From the NCBI RefSeq assembly GCF_013912375.1, contig NZ_JACETV010000006.1, positions 310,001-374,000 of the forward strand: DNA of 64,000 nucleotides, given 5' to 3'. Shown piece by piece: positions 18,253 through 26,644 of the stretch. Position numbers and translations under genes: made by a program. Source of the stretch: Emticicia sp. BO119. GTDB taxonomy: Bacteria > Bacteroidota > Bacteroidia > Cytophagales > Spirosomataceae. Each line of letters opens with the position of its first letter. Positions within the stretch are counted from its first letter, which is position 1. The notes beneath the pieces are model-generated. The model did not search any database and was not told the DNA's origin. It saw only the letters and a program-made list of their open reading frames with translations.

Positions 18253-18371
18253 TTTATTAATAGCAGAGAGTTGACTATAAAACACCGGTTCCGAACTTAC
18301 TTTATCGTTTTGCAAAGTCCGATTTTCTGACGAACTTTGCCCTTCTATACAATTCTATTATTTCAATAAAA

Positions 18372-19256
18372 ATGGCACATCCGTTACAAGGAGTAGGTGT
18401 AGCTTTAATAACACCATTTGACGAACAGCACGAAGTTGATTTTGAGGCTTACGGCAGACTGCTCGATTTTACAGGCGCAGGCGGAGTAGATTATTTTGTT
18501 GTACAAGGTACAACCGGAGAAACTTCAACTACCACTGCCAAAGAAAAGACTGATTTATTAAAGTTTACAAAAGAAAATAATCCCAAGAACCTACCTATTG
18601 TCTACGGTTTAGGAGGCAATAACACCAAAGCAGTTTTAGAAACTATCAAGGCTACCGATTTATCTGGTGTTACGGCTATTTTATCGGTTTGTCCTTATTA
18701 CAATAAACCGCCGCAAGCTGGGTTAATTGCTCATTTTACGGCCATTGCAGATGCTTCTCCAGTACCGGTTTTATTGTATAATGTTCCGGGACGTACAGTT
18801 ATCAGCTTACAAATTCCGACTATTGTTGAATTAGCCAGGCATCCTAATATCATTGGAATAAAAGATGCCAGTACCATCGAAAATGCGCAGGAATTAGCCA
18901 AGCGTTGTCCAGAAGATTTCCTTTTATTGTCTGGTGATGACAACCTCGTTACTACATCAATAAGTGTAGGTTTTAAGGGAGTGATTTCAGTAATTGCGAA
19001 TGCATTTCCGAAGGAATTTGGTGAACTGACCTGGGCTGCCCTGGACGGTAATTTTGATAAAGCCGCCGAAATACAGAAAAGATTCATTGATTTTGACACC
19101 TTGCTTTATACAGAATCGAATCCGGTTGGCATTAAAAAATGTCTTGAAATCAAACACATTTGCAGTTCAGAAGTACGTCTGCCATTGGTAAAAGCATCTG
19201 ATTCATTAGGATCAAAATTAGAAAAAGCCATGATAGCCGAAGGCTTCTGGCAATAA
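18372..19256 (+). CDS. dapA: 4-hydroxy-tetrahydrodipicolinate synthase
   Basis: Condenses pyruvate with aspartate semialdehyde in lysine and meso-diaminopimelate synthesis. The 294-residue TIM barrel carries 'GTTGETSTTT' (residues 46-55, substrate carboxylate binding), 'YYNKPPQ', 'YNVPGRT' with the catalytic Tyr, 'IGIKDAS' with the Schiff-base Lys near residue 163, and 'SGDD', all diagnostic of DapA rather than the sugar-acid aldolases of the same fold. Full length for the family. It is monocistronic: a hairpin at its end overlaps the convergent yihY gene, and its upstream region holds paired palindromes. Confidence 0.96.
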   Translation: MAHPLQGVGVALITPFDEQHEVDFEAYGRLLDFTGAGGVDYFVVQGTTGETSTTTAKEKTDLLKFTKENNPKNLPIVYGLGGNNTKAVLETIKATDLSGVTAILSVCPYYNKPPQAGLIAHFTAIADASPVPVLLYNVPGRTVISLQIPTIVELARHPNIIGIKDASTIENAQELAKRCPEDFLLLSGDDNLVTTSISVGFKGVISVIANAFPKEFGELTWAALDGNFDKAAEIQKRFIDFDTLLYTESNPVGIKKCLEIKHICSSEVRLPLVKASDSLGSKLEKAMIAEGFWQ

Positions 19257-19268
19257 AAAATATACAGC

Positions 19269-20186
19269 TTAATCTTCTAAAGGTGGGGATTCTCCACCTT
19301 TTTCATTTCTGTAGAAATAAAGTGCATCTCTTACTGAGATATTGATTTCAAAACCCAATATCAGAATCAAAGCAATCAGATAAAGCCACACCATCAGGGC
19401 TATCAACGTACCTATAGAGCCATAGAGTTTATTATAGGAGTTAAAATTAGCCAGATAAAATGAAAAAAGGTTAGTAACTAAAATGCCTAAAAAAGAAGAG
19501 ATAAAAGCACCTATATTAAAAAACTTTAATCTTTTATGAACGGCAGGAGCAAAATAATAAATTACACAAATACCAAAAAAGAAAATCAGAAAGATACCCC
19601 CATACCTAACCATCTGAAACAGATAAAAAGTGAAATTCTCACTCAGCAATCCTTTAGCAAACAGGAAGTCTATAATGATTCTGCCTACCACTAAAATAAC
19701 AATAGCACAAACCATCACAATAATCAACAGTATCGTAAGGAAGAGAGCAATAAGTCGGGCCTTGAGATAATTACGTTTTTCTCTTACTTGCAATGCCATA
19801 TTAAAGGCACGCATAAGTGCCATCATACCATTGGTAGCTGCAAAAACCGTAAAGAAAAACCCAAAAGATAGAATATCACTCCGTTTCCGGCTTACAATTT
19901 CTAATATGGTTACAGATGTATTTTCATAAATCCCGCGGGGCATGGCATCACTCAAAAAATCCATAATCAGACGATCGAGATGATTAATCGGAATGAATGG
20001 AATAAGAGTAAATAAGAAGATAACACCCGGAAAAACCGCCAGCAAAAAACTATAGGAAACAGAGGCGGCTCGCTGATCAATATCGAAGGTTATAATTTTT
20101 TTCCAGAGAATCGTCAACAAATCATACAGTGAAACTGTTGTGTTCCATAGATGGATACTTTCAAGAAATTGTTGAAGTCGTTTCAA
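19269..20186 (-). CDS. YihY/BrkB-family inner-membrane protein
   Basis: A 305-residue polytopic membrane protein of the YihY/virulence factor BrkB family. The family pattern is visible: 'FDIDQRAASVSYSFLLAVFPGVIFL' opening, about six hydrophobic helices, 'YYFAPAVHKRLKFFNIGAFISS', and 'YNKLYGSIGTLIALMVWLYL' near the end. Members were once called RNase BN in error; their actual role in the envelope is unsettled. It is convergent with dapA, 12 bp between stops, and the dapA terminator falls within its coding end. It is divergent from porX with about 190 bp between starts. Confidence 0.9.
   Translation of the reverse strand: MKRLQQFLESIHLWNTTVSLYDLLTILWKKIITFDIDQRAASVSYSFLLAVFPGVIFLFTLIPFIPINHLDRLIMDFLSDAMPRGIYENTSVTILEIVSRKRSDILSFGFFFTVFAATNGMMALMRAFNMALQVREKRNYLKARLIALFLTILLIIVMVCAIVILVVGRIIIDFLFAKGLLSENFTFYLFQMVRYGGIFLIFFFGICVIYYFAPAVHKRLKFFNIGAFISSFLGILVTNLFSFYLANFNSYNKLYGSIGTLIALMVWLYLIALILILGFEINISVRDALYFYRNEKGGESPPLED
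19279..19304 (+). terminator. dapA terminator, inside the 3' end of yihY
   Basis: aaaggtgg (19279-19286) pairs with ccaccttt (19294-19301), loop of 7 nt, then t-rich. The hairpin lies inside the last codons of the convergent yihY gene, so those codons (…GGESPPLED) do double duty. Confidence 0.75.
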
Positions 20187-20329
20187 ATTCGGGTCGTCTT
20201 TGGTCTTGTTACAAAAATACGAATTTACCTGACTTAACTATTCATTGCATCAATTTTCATGAATTTGGCGATATCGCAATCTACGCAAATTAAGAAAAAT
20301 TAAGCATGCGTATAGGCAATAAAAGTTAA

Positions 20330-20337
20330 TATTTTTG
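20330..20337 (+). promoter_or_regulatory. Bacteroidota -7 box for porX
   Basis: TATTTTTG followed by C matches the TAnnTTTG element; 38 bp upstream of the porX ATG. No convincing TTTG at -33. Confidence 0.5.
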
Positions 20338-20375
20338 CATTGTAGCTTTACATAATTTATAAAACTGATACTCTT

Positions 20376-21938
20376 ATGCGATATAACATACTCTGGGCAG
20401 ACGATGAGATTGATTTACTAAAACCATACATAATTTTTTTACAAGGCAAAGGCTATGACGTTACTCCGGTGCCAAGTGGGGCTGATGCCATCGATAAAGT
20501 AGAAACCGAACGCTTTGATGTAGTCTTTTTAGATGAAATGATGCCTGGTATGACCGGACTGGAAACCCTTTCACAAATTAAGCTACTGAAGCCAAATTTG
20601 CCCGTAGTAATGATTACAAAGTCGGAAGAAGAGCGGATCATGGAAGATGCCATCGGTTCAAACATTGCCGATTATCTGATAAAACCCCTTAATCCGAATC
20701 AGATTCTGCTATCAGTGAAAAAGATTCTTGAAAATAAACGCCTAATTTCCGAAAAAACCAATTTAGGCTATCAACAGGATTTCCGTAATCTGGCAATGCA
20801 GTATAATGACCGCATAGGGCATGAAGAATGGGCTGAAATCTACAAAAAGCTCATTTACTGGGAGCTTCAGTTAGACCGTTCGGAAGATAAAAGTATGGAA
20901 GAGGTTTTTGAAATGCAGAAATCAGAAGCAAATTCTAACTTCTGTAAATTTATAGAAGAAAATTATGAAGATTGGCTCAACGACCCGAAAGTTGATAAAC
21001 CTTTACTTTCGCATCAATTAATGAAGAAAAAAGTTTTCCCTTTGGTGCAGGCTAACTCTCCTCTTTTCTTCTTGTTGATAGATAATCTGAGATATGACCA
21101 GTGGAAAATATTAGAGGAAGTTATTAGTGGTTATTTTAATGTAGAGGAAGAAAGTGATTATTATGCCATACTCCCAACTGCAACTTCCTATGCCCGGAAC
21201 GCAATTTTTTCGGGTTTAATGCCTTCAGATATGGCTCGTCAACACCCTGATTTATGGGTGAATGATGAAGGAGAGAATGAAGATGCATTAAACAACAATG
21301 AAGCTGAATTTCTGAAACGCCAGATTGATAAAAGTCGTCTGAATATCAGCTTCTCTTACCACAAAATTTTAAATACAAATCAAGGGAAAAGTCTGGTTGA
21401 TAATTTTAATAATTTATTAAAAAACCAACTGATAGCCATTGTCTATAACTTTGTAGATATGCTTTCTCATGCACGTACTGAAATGGGTATGATTAAAGAA
21501 CTTGCACCTGATGAGTCGGCATATCGTTCTATTACAAGATCGTGGATTGAACATTCACCTTTATTAGATTTATTGAAGAAAATTTCGGAGAAAAAAGGTA
21601 GGTTAGTAATAACCACCGACCATGGTATGATTCGGGTAAAACACCCTAAAAGAATTGTAGGAGATAGAAATGTAAATACTAACTTGCGCTACAAACAAGG
21701 TAAAAACCTGAATCTGGACGATAAAGGCGACCATGTATTGGTAGTAAGGAGACCCGAAGCATTTATGTTGCCAAAGCCTAATGTATCGACGGCTTATTTC
21801 TTTACGATGGAAGATTATTTCTTTGCGTATCCTAATAATTATAATCATTATGTGAGCCATTATAAAGATACTTTCCAACATGGAGGCATCTCAATAGAAG
21901 AAATGATAGTACCTTTTGCGTATCTGACTGCTAAATAG
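20376..21938 (+). CDS. porX: PorX, response regulator with PglZ (alkaline-phosphatase-fold) domain
   Basis: Regulator of the type IX secretion system and gliding machinery. The N-terminal receiver domain (1-120) has the acid pair D9/D10, phosphoacceptor Asp53 in 'VVFLDEMMPG', 'ITKS' and 'LIKPLNP'. A helical linker (120-205) precedes a PglZ domain of the alkaline-phosphatase fold (205-520) with 'FFLLIDNLRYDQW', 'ILPTATSYARNAIFSG', 'ITTDHG' and 'FQHGGISIEEMIVPF'. This pairing is characteristic of PorX, which can hydrolyse cyclic oligonucleotides or pyrophosphate-type substrates. At 520 residues it is complete. Its partner kinase PorY is not in the window. A barrel protein gene follows 8 bp later. 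Confidence 0.94.
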   Translation: MRYNILWADDEIDLLKPYIIFLQGKGYDVTPVPSGADAIDKVETERFDVVFLDEMMPGMTGLETLSQIKLLKPNLPVVMITKSEEERIMEDAIGSNIADYLIKPLNPNQILLSVKKILENKRLISEKTNLGYQQDFRNLAMQYNDRIGHEEWAEIYKKLIYWELQLDRSEDKSMEEVFEMQKSEANSNFCKFIEENYEDWLNDPKVDKPLLSHQLMKKKVFPLVQANSPLFFLLIDNLRYDQWKILEEVISGYFNVEEESDYYAILPTATSYARNAIFSGLMPSDMARQHPDLWVNDEGENEDALNNNEAEFLKRQIDKSRLNISFSYHKILNTNQGKSLVDNFNNLLKNQLIAIVYNFVDMLSHARTEMGMIKELAPDESAYRSITRSWIEHSPLLDLLKKISEKKGRLVITTDHGMIRVKHPKRIVGDRNVNTNLRYKQGKNLNLDDKGDHVLVVRRPEAFMLPKPNVSTAYFFTMEDYFFAYPNNYNHYVSHYKDTFQHGGISIEEMIVPFAYLTAK

Positions 21939-21946
21939 CAATAAAA

Positions 21947-22660
21947 ATGAGAGCCTTGCTGTGTCTATTATTTTGTGCATTCCTATTAGAGGGTGTAGCT
22001 CAACCAGACCGGAATGAATATATCGGTAATAAATTCTCTTTTTTCACGGTCATGAATATGGGCAATGGCGCTGGGAAATATCAAACCCTATTGAAAGAAA
22101 GAAACAGATTAGGAACCCAGTTTGGTATATCTGGTGGTTTGTTATTGAATCCTTTTTTTGGAAAAAAGTCTTTCCCAATAATGATAGGTGGAGAAGTTGG
22201 TACCATAAACTATTGGGAAAGACCAATTACCTCGTATCCCGGAGATTTTTCTATTACTACTTTTTCTAACTGGTTAAACGTTCTGGTGAGATACCGTCCT
22301 ATTTTATGGAGTTCAAGGTTCAATCCGTACATTGACGCGTTTTATGGAGTTAAATATATTAATTCAAGTCTGTGGGAAAATTTAGGTGAAGATGGGGCAC
22401 GAGATTTACAAAAGTGGACAACAACAACTCCAAACTATGGTGTAGGCATCGGAGTCGGTCTTAAGTTATTCAGAAGTGAAAAAAATTTATACTTCGATGT
22501 TGGCATTTATTACAAGCAGGCAGATGCTACTAAAATTCTTAAGCCAAATTCTGTACTCATTGATAATAGCTTTGGAATTACAAGTACAGAAATAGTAACA
22601 AATACCAATTTATGGGTAGTTAAACTAGGGCTTACATGGTTTAATACAAAATTCGAATAA
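21947..22660 (+). CDS. Outer-membrane beta-barrel protein, paralog 1
   Basis: A 237-residue exported protein (signal cleaved near GVA-QPD) built of amphipathic strands, ending 'LWVVKLGLTWFN'. It is homologous to the next gene across its whole length: shared 'RYRPILWSS', 'NPY.DAF.G.K', 'TPNYG.G.GVG.KLF' and 'QADATKI.KP'. No named family was recognised; the pattern fits an outer-membrane barrel of eight or more strands. It begins 8 bp after porX, so it is probably cotranscribed, which hints at an envelope or secretion connection that is not otherwise shown. Confidence 0.75.
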   Translation: MRALLCLLFCAFLLEGVAQPDRNEYIGNKFSFFTVMNMGNGAGKYQTLLKERNRLGTQFGISGGLLLNPFFGKKSFPIMIGGEVGTINYWERPITSYPGDFSITTFSNWLNVLVRYRPILWSSRFNPYIDAFYGVKYINSSLWENLGEDGARDLQKWTTTTPNYGVGIGVGLKLFRSEKNLYFDVGIYYKQADATKILKPNSVLIDNSFGITSTEIVTNTNLWVVKLGLTWFNTKFE

Positions 22661-22772
22661 GCTATTTGCAATATATTTATCACATTATTTGCACTTCATG
22701 GAAATGTTCTATCAGTCCAAATTTATTAATATTCATAAATAATTTCATAATCTCAACCAATGTAGTAACAAA
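22661..22772 (-). pseudogene. Decayed fragment matching the 3' end of ftsE
   Basis: On the + strand this spacer contains 'gttctatcagtccaaat' (from about 22707) and 'ttaatattcataaataatttcataatctcaacc' split over 22727-22760, which match, with a few changes and a deletion, + strand segments at about 23550 and 23606 inside the ftsE coding region, in the same order and orientation. The simplest reading is that the barrel gene was tandemly duplicated together with the adjoining 3' end of ftsE, and the extra ftsE piece has decayed. Confidence 0.6.
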
Positions 22773-23480
22773 ATGAGATTCATACTTTATCTATTCTTTT
22801 GCGCAAGTTTCTTAGAGGTTGTTGCTCAACAGGAGCAACAACCTAAATATATTGAAGATAAGTACTCCTATTTTATTGCCTTGAATCTAGGCAATGCCCT
22901 CGGGAGTTACCGAACCATTCTGAAAGAAGGAAATAAAGCCGGTACCAAATTCGGGCTAACCGGTGGTATTTTATTTAATCCTTATGGACGAAAAAAGGCC
23001 TCTCCCGTATTTTATGGTGCCGAAATTGGTTTTCAGGGAGATGGCCGGGAAGACCCTATTACTACCTATAGTGGTGATTTCCGAGTAAATAATACCTCTT
23101 TTTGGATAAATGGACTGGCGCGCTACCGTCCTATCTTATGGAGTTCAAAGATAAATCCTTATGCCGATGCTTTTTTTGGAGCTAAAATTATTCAGACCAA
23201 CCTGGTGGAGCAATTGAATGAAGATGAATCTGAAACTTTGCAAAGATGGACTAAACTAACACCTAATTATGGCTTAGGTGTCGGCGTTGGTTTCAAATTG
23301 TTTGGAAGTATGAAAAATGCTTATTTAGATATAGGAGTCTATTATCAACAGGCCGATGCAACAAAAATTGTAAAACCTCATACGGTTGAGATTGATAATA
23401 ACTTCGAATATAAAAGTAAACAGATTCTTACAACAACAAACCAGTGGGTCGTTAAAATAGGTATTACCGGGTTTAATTAA
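22773..23480 (+). CDS. Outer-membrane beta-barrel protein, paralog 2
   Basis: A 235-residue exported protein, the tandem paralog of the preceding gene, with the same signal-peptide pattern (…EVVA-QQE) and the same block order: 'GLTGGILFNPYG', 'ARYRPILWSSKINPYADAFFG', 'LTPNYGLGVGVGFKLFG', 'YYQQADATKIVKP', and a final strand 'QWVVKIGITGFN'. Roughly half of the residues are shared with paralog 1. It converges with ftsE, leaving 5 bp between the two stops. Function unknown; likely outer membrane. Confidence 0.75.
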   Translation: MRFILYLFFCASFLEVVAQQEQQPKYIEDKYSYFIALNLGNALGSYRTILKEGNKAGTKFGLTGGILFNPYGRKKASPVFYGAEIGFQGDGREDPITTYSGDFRVNNTSFWINGLARYRPILWSSKINPYADAFFGAKIIQTNLVEQLNEDESETLQRWTKLTPNYGLGVGVGFKLFGSMKNAYLDIGVYYQQADATKIVKPHTVEIDNNFEYKSKQILTTTNQWVVKIGITGFN

Positions 23481-23485
23481 GGAAA

Positions 23486-24166
23486 TTATATACTTTCAGA
23501 TAAATCTTTTACCAGACCTTTGTCACAGTACAGGGTACGTCGAGGGAATCGTTCTATCAGTTCAAAATCATGTGTGGCCATCAGCACAGCCGTATTCGAC
23601 TGCTCGTTAATATCCATAAATAGTTTCAGAATTTCAACCGACATTTCAGCATCAAGATTCCCTGTCGGTTCATCAGCCAATAAGATTTGAGGTTGATTTA
23701 GTAAGGCACGGGCGATTCCTACCCGTTGTTGCTCACCACCTGACAATTGATGAGGCATTTTTTCAAGAATATTAGGCAGGTTGACCAAGTTAAGAACTTC
23801 ACTGATTCTCACACTCATTTCTTCTTTATCTTTCCAACCCATTGCTTTCAGATAAAACATGAGGTTTCGCTCTATATTTCTATCGCTTAATAACTGGAAA
23901 TCTTGAAAAACTATTCCGATATTCCTCCGTAAGTAAGGTATTTGTGAGCGTCGCAATGCATGAAGTTCATAATCTACTACAACACCTGTACCCTTTTCTA
24001 ACCAAAGATCGGCATAGAGTGTTTGTAAAACTGAAGATTTCCCGCTACCTGTCCGCCCGATCAGATAAACAAATTCACCTTTGCAAATAGTAAAATTGAC
24101 CGCTGATAGCACCAGTTGGTCTCTTTGATAAATATAGGCATTCTGTAAAGAAATAACGGGTTCCAT
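23486..24166 (-). CDS. ftsE: Cell-division ABC ATPase FtsE
   Basis: Cytoplasmic ATPase of the FtsEX complex, which couples divisome activity to peptidoglycan hydrolysis. It shows Walker A 'GRTGSGKSS', Q-loop 'GIVFQDFQLL', signature 'LSGGEQQRVGIARAL', Walker B 'ILLADEPTGNLD' and switch 'MATHDF'. At 226 residues it is normal. I chose the ATG at 24166 giving MEPVISLQNAY; an upstream TTG would add ten residues not expected in FtsE. ftsX is not adjacent, which is common in Bacteroidota. Other LolD/MacB-like ATPases have similar motifs, but the short length and 'RRNIGIVFQDFQLL' favour FtsE. Confidence 0.87.
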   Translation of the reverse strand: MEPVISLQNAYIYQRDQLVLSAVNFTICKGEFVYLIGRTGSGKSSVLQTLYADLWLEKGTGVVVDYELHALRRSQIPYLRRNIGIVFQDFQLLSDRNIERNLMFYLKAMGWKDKEEMSVRISEVLNLVNLPNILEKMPHQLSGGEQQRVGIARALLNQPQILLADEPTGNLDAEMSVEILKLFMDINEQSNTAVLMATHDFELIERFPRRTLYCDKGLVKDLSESI

Positions 24167-24243
24167 GTATTGAGCATTAATGTCTATCAATAGCAAGTCA
24201 CTTTGCTGATTACCACAAAAATGACTTGCAATTAAAATAAGAC

Positions 24244-24903
24244 TTATTTCTGATTCACTTTCGCATGGTCGGCTAAGAACTTCGCCAGGCCGCTATCAGT
24301 TAAAGGGTGATTCAATAATGCTAAAATTGCTGAAAGAGGACCTGTCATGACATCGGCACCAATTTTCGCACACTGAATAATATGCATAGGGTGGCGAACT
24401 GAAGCTGCTAAAATCTGAGTCTCGTATCCGTAGTTATCATAAATCAAACGAATATCTTCAATCAGATTCATACCGTCAGTTGAAATATCATCTAAACGAC
24501 CTACGAACGGTGATACATAGGTGGCACCTGCCTTAGCTGCCAATAATGCCTGACCCGGCGAGAATATCAGCGTACAGTTGGTTTTGATACCTCTTTCTGA
24601 AAAATACTTAATAGCCTTTATGCCATCTTTTATCATTGGTATCTTTACTACTATTTGCTCATCTATTTCTGCTAATTCTTCACCTTCATTAATCATCTCT
24701 TCATATTTCGTCGAGATTACCTCTGCGCTTACATCACCATCTACTATCTCACAGATAGCTTTATAATGGCGCATTACATTATCTTTTCCGGCAATACCTT
24801 CTTTTGCCATTAATGATGGATTAGTGGTAACACCATCAAGCACACCCAGGTCTTGTGCTTCTTGTATTTCTTTGAGGGAGGCGGTATCGATAAAAAATTT
24901 CAT
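24244..24903 (-). CDS. Transaldolase / fructose-6-phosphate aldolase family
   Basis: A 219-residue single-domain aldolase of the TalC/FSA type, acting on sugar phosphates in the non-oxidative pentose phosphate pathway. '[31 protein letters not shown]' (split across residues 1-31), '[14 protein letters not shown]' with the Schiff-base Lys near residue 87, '[32 protein letters not shown]' and 'DVMTGP' are all diagnostic. The short form serves as transaldolase in many bacteria; FSA activity cannot be excluded. Its leader contains a 9-bp hairpin (24949-24983), and the SRP RNA gene lies upstream on the same strand. Confidence 0.92.
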   Translation of the reverse strand: MKFFIDTASLKEIQEAQDLGVLDGVTTNPSLMAKEGIAGKDNVMRHYKAICEIVDGDVSAEVISTKYEEMINEGEELAEIDEQIVVKIPMIKDGIKAIKYFSERGIKTNCTLIFSPGQALLAAKAGATYVSPFVGRLDDISTDGMNLIEDIRLIYDNYGYETQILAASVRHPMHIIQCAKIGADVMTGPLSAILALLNHPLTDSGLAKFLADHAKVNQK

Positions 24904-24948
24904 AGAACATTTTGCCCCATATCCGAAAACCGGAAGATTTTGTTAGGA

Positions 24949-24983
24949 ACTTTCATGCCTTTGGGGGTTAGCTACATGAAAGT
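24949..24983 (-). other. Hairpin in the leader between SRP RNA and transaldolase
   Basis: actttcatg (24949-24957) and its exact complement (24975-24983) surround a 17-nt loop. It lies between the SRP RNA 3' end and the transaldolase start, and could be a leader structure or a terminator lacking a T run. Confidence 0.4.
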
Positions 24984-25013
24984 AGTGGTTTATATTTGAA
25001 CAATTGCTATGAG

Positions 25014-25105
25014 CCAAAAACAAAAAATGGCAAATTCACCGCTCAACCACAATACCCTTGCTTCGGTCAAGACCTGGGGGATTCAGCAGGAGCTGGTAAT
25101 TTGCC
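25014..25105 (-). ncRNA. ffs: Signal recognition particle RNA (small bacterial 4.5S type)
   Basis: RNA partner of Ffh in cotranslational targeting. On the minus strand the sequence begins ggcaaatt (25105-25098) and closes with its exact complement aatttgcc (25036-25029), forming the terminal helix. The central conserved segment reads CCCCAGGUCUUGACCGAAGCAAGGGUA, presented here in pieces: 'CCAGGTCTTGACC' then 'GAAGCAAGGG', the SRP domain IV tip and symmetric loop. The stem is followed by 'ATTTTTTGTTTTT', a terminator run. A full promoter lies directly upstream. Mature RNA is probably about 25105 to 25025. Confidence 0.85.
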
Positions 25106-25109
25106 GCTG

Positions 25110-25141
25110 CAAAGGTAAGAAACTTTTCCGCTCTCTACAAA
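25110..25141 (-). promoter_or_regulatory. Promoter of the SRP RNA gene
   Basis: On the minus strand TTTG (25141-25138), 20-nt spacer, then TACCTTTG (25117-25110) match the Bacteroidota primary sigma consensus. The transcript would start about 5-7 nt further on, at the first base of the SRP terminal helix. Confidence 0.8.
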
Positions 25142-25335
25142 TGGTTTCAGAAAAAAGACTAAGCAATTGTTGGTTCAAAGTATTACAAAACCATTAAATA
25201 AATTTTTAAGGCTAAAAAACTGTCAAAGGGAGTCCAGTTTCTATAAAAAAAATCTAACTTTGACAACAATAAGTAATATACCAGCCGCTTATTGGCCGTC
25301 ACCTAATTGATTTAAAACCATAAAACTAATCTAAC

Positions 25336-26634
25336 ATGAAAATGACAACCTCTACTATGTCATGTTGTGTATTGTTTTTGTGCCTAATGTTGTTCTATGA
25401 TTCTTTCTCCCAGAATACGCAGAAAACCTCAAAAAAAACAAAGACGAATTCTCAATATGTTGTGCCGAAAGTTTATGCACAACGCAAAAGCCCCGAGCAA
25501 TTTCTGAAAGACCAGTTAGGGCAGAAAATCGAACTAAAAGAGCGTAGCATAGCTGATCAGGTAATTGCTGATGATCTGATAGTGCAAGGCAGTGAATGCG
25601 TTGGTTTTGACTGTGTCAACAACGAAAGTTTTGGATTTAACACTATCCGATTAAAAGAGAACAATACACGTCTGGCCTTTGACGATACAAGCGTCGGTGC
25701 GTTTCCAGCGAATGATTGGGAATTAGAAGCAAATGCCACAGCAAGTGGTGGTAGTAGCCACTTTGCTATTAATGATGTAACCGGAGCAAGGACTCCATTT
25801 AAAATTATTGCTGGTGCACCAACAAATTCTTTCTTTATGGCCTCAAACGGTAAAATTGGCTTACGCACCGCTACACCTGTATTAGACTTGCATTTCAACA
25901 CCGGAGATACACCTGCCATAAGATTAGAACAAAATAATACTAGCGGCTTTACTGCCCAAACCTGGGATATGGCTGGTAATGAAGCCAATTTTTTTATCAG
26001 AGATGTAACTGGTGGTAGCAAATTGCCTTTCCGAATCAGACCAGGAGCTCCTACGAGTAGCGTTGATATTTCCTCTTCAGGGAAAGTTGGGATCGGTACT
26101 GCAAGTCCTCTTGCTACACTTCATGTGGAAGGCTTTGCTTTTGTCAGAGACTCATTATTTGTAAAAGGCTCTATATTACCAGGTTCAATTGTTTTACCAT
26201 CTGATATAAAACTGAAAAGAAATATTTTGGATATGGGCAGTATGTCAAAAATTATTAGCTCGCTAAGCCCCAAAACCTTTTATTACAAAACAGATGAATA
26301 TCCTAACTTAGGTTTCTCAAACACGCTGCAATATGGTCTGATAGCACAGGAAGTTGAAAAAGTTTTACCTACTTTTGTAACTCCCACCTCATTCCCCGGT
26401 GAAAAGGGAACCTTTAAAACTGTCAATTATGTTGGCCTTATTCCTGTTTTATTACAGGGTTTAAAAGAGCAGATAGCAGTAAATGAACAACAAAAGGCAG
26501 AAATTGAAGATCTGAAGGCTAAATTGGCTCAATATGAAGCGTTAAATACCCGTTTAGACCGATTGGAGGCTGTCTTGAATAAAGAAGCTATTTTGAGTAA
26601 AGAAGAAAAAGAGAAAAAAGCCGAAAAAAAATAA
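25336..26634 (+). CDS. Secreted tail-fibre-like protein with C-terminal S74 (endosialidase chaperone) domain
   Basis: A 432-residue exported protein (signal near SFS-QNT). The middle (about 85-280) has repeated glycine-rich beta segments, 'TGARTPFKIIAGAPTNSFF' and 'TGGSKLPFRIRPGAPTSSV', about 75 residues apart, resembling phage tail-spike repeats. The C-terminal part has 'SDIKLKRNILDM' and 'GLIAQEVEKVLP', the S74 intramolecular chaperone motif, followed by a coiled coil 'NEQQKAEIEDLKAKLAQYEALNTRLDRLE'-like heptads in residues 385-415 and a Lys-rich tail. Such proteins trimerise on the cell surface. A short secreted protein follows 10 bp after its stop. Confidence 0.85.
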   Translation: MKMTTSTMSCCVLFLCLMLFYDSFSQNTQKTSKKTKTNSQYVVPKVYAQRKSPEQFLKDQLGQKIELKERSIADQVIADDLIVQGSECVGFDCVNNESFGFNTIRLKENNTRLAFDDTSVGAFPANDWELEANATASGGSSHFAINDVTGARTPFKIIAGAPTNSFFMASNGKIGLRTATPVLDLHFNTGDTPAIRLEQNNTSGFTAQTWDMAGNEANFFIRDVTGGSKLPFRIRPGAPTSSVDISSSGKVGIGTASPLATLHVEGFAFVRDSLFVKGSILPGSIVLPSDIKLKRNILDMGSMSKIISSLSPKTFYYKTDEYPNLGFSNTLQYGLIAQEVEKVLPTFVTPTSFPGEKGTFKTVNYVGLIPVLLQGLKEQIAVNEQQKAEIEDLKAKLAQYEALNTRLDRLEAVLNKEAILSKEEKEKKAEKK

Positions 26635-26644
26635 ATCTGAAAAA

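Larger units (their letters stand above)
18131..18331. repeat. Diverged tandem duplication, period 101 bp
   Basis: Two adjacent copies of about 100 bp (18131-18231 and 18232-18331) align through most of their length, with differences that are mostly transitions. Both contain acaaaacgttttgt, and a 15-bp block around it is the longest unchanged segment. The duplication fills most of the space between the serine hydrolase stop and dapA. Confidence 0.6.

Noticed and set aside
17999-18315. Two minus-strand frames with similar peptide segments
   Set aside because: The similarity comes from the 101-bp tandem DNA duplication. One overlaps the serine hydrolase gene, and neither looks like a protein.
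25009-25197. 62-codon + strand frame
   Set aside because: It is antisense to the SRP RNA gene and its promoter; the sequence conservation is explained by the RNA.
25557-26021. 154-codon minus-strand frame inside the S74 gene
   Set aside because: Shadow of the coding strand, with no independent start signal or domain.
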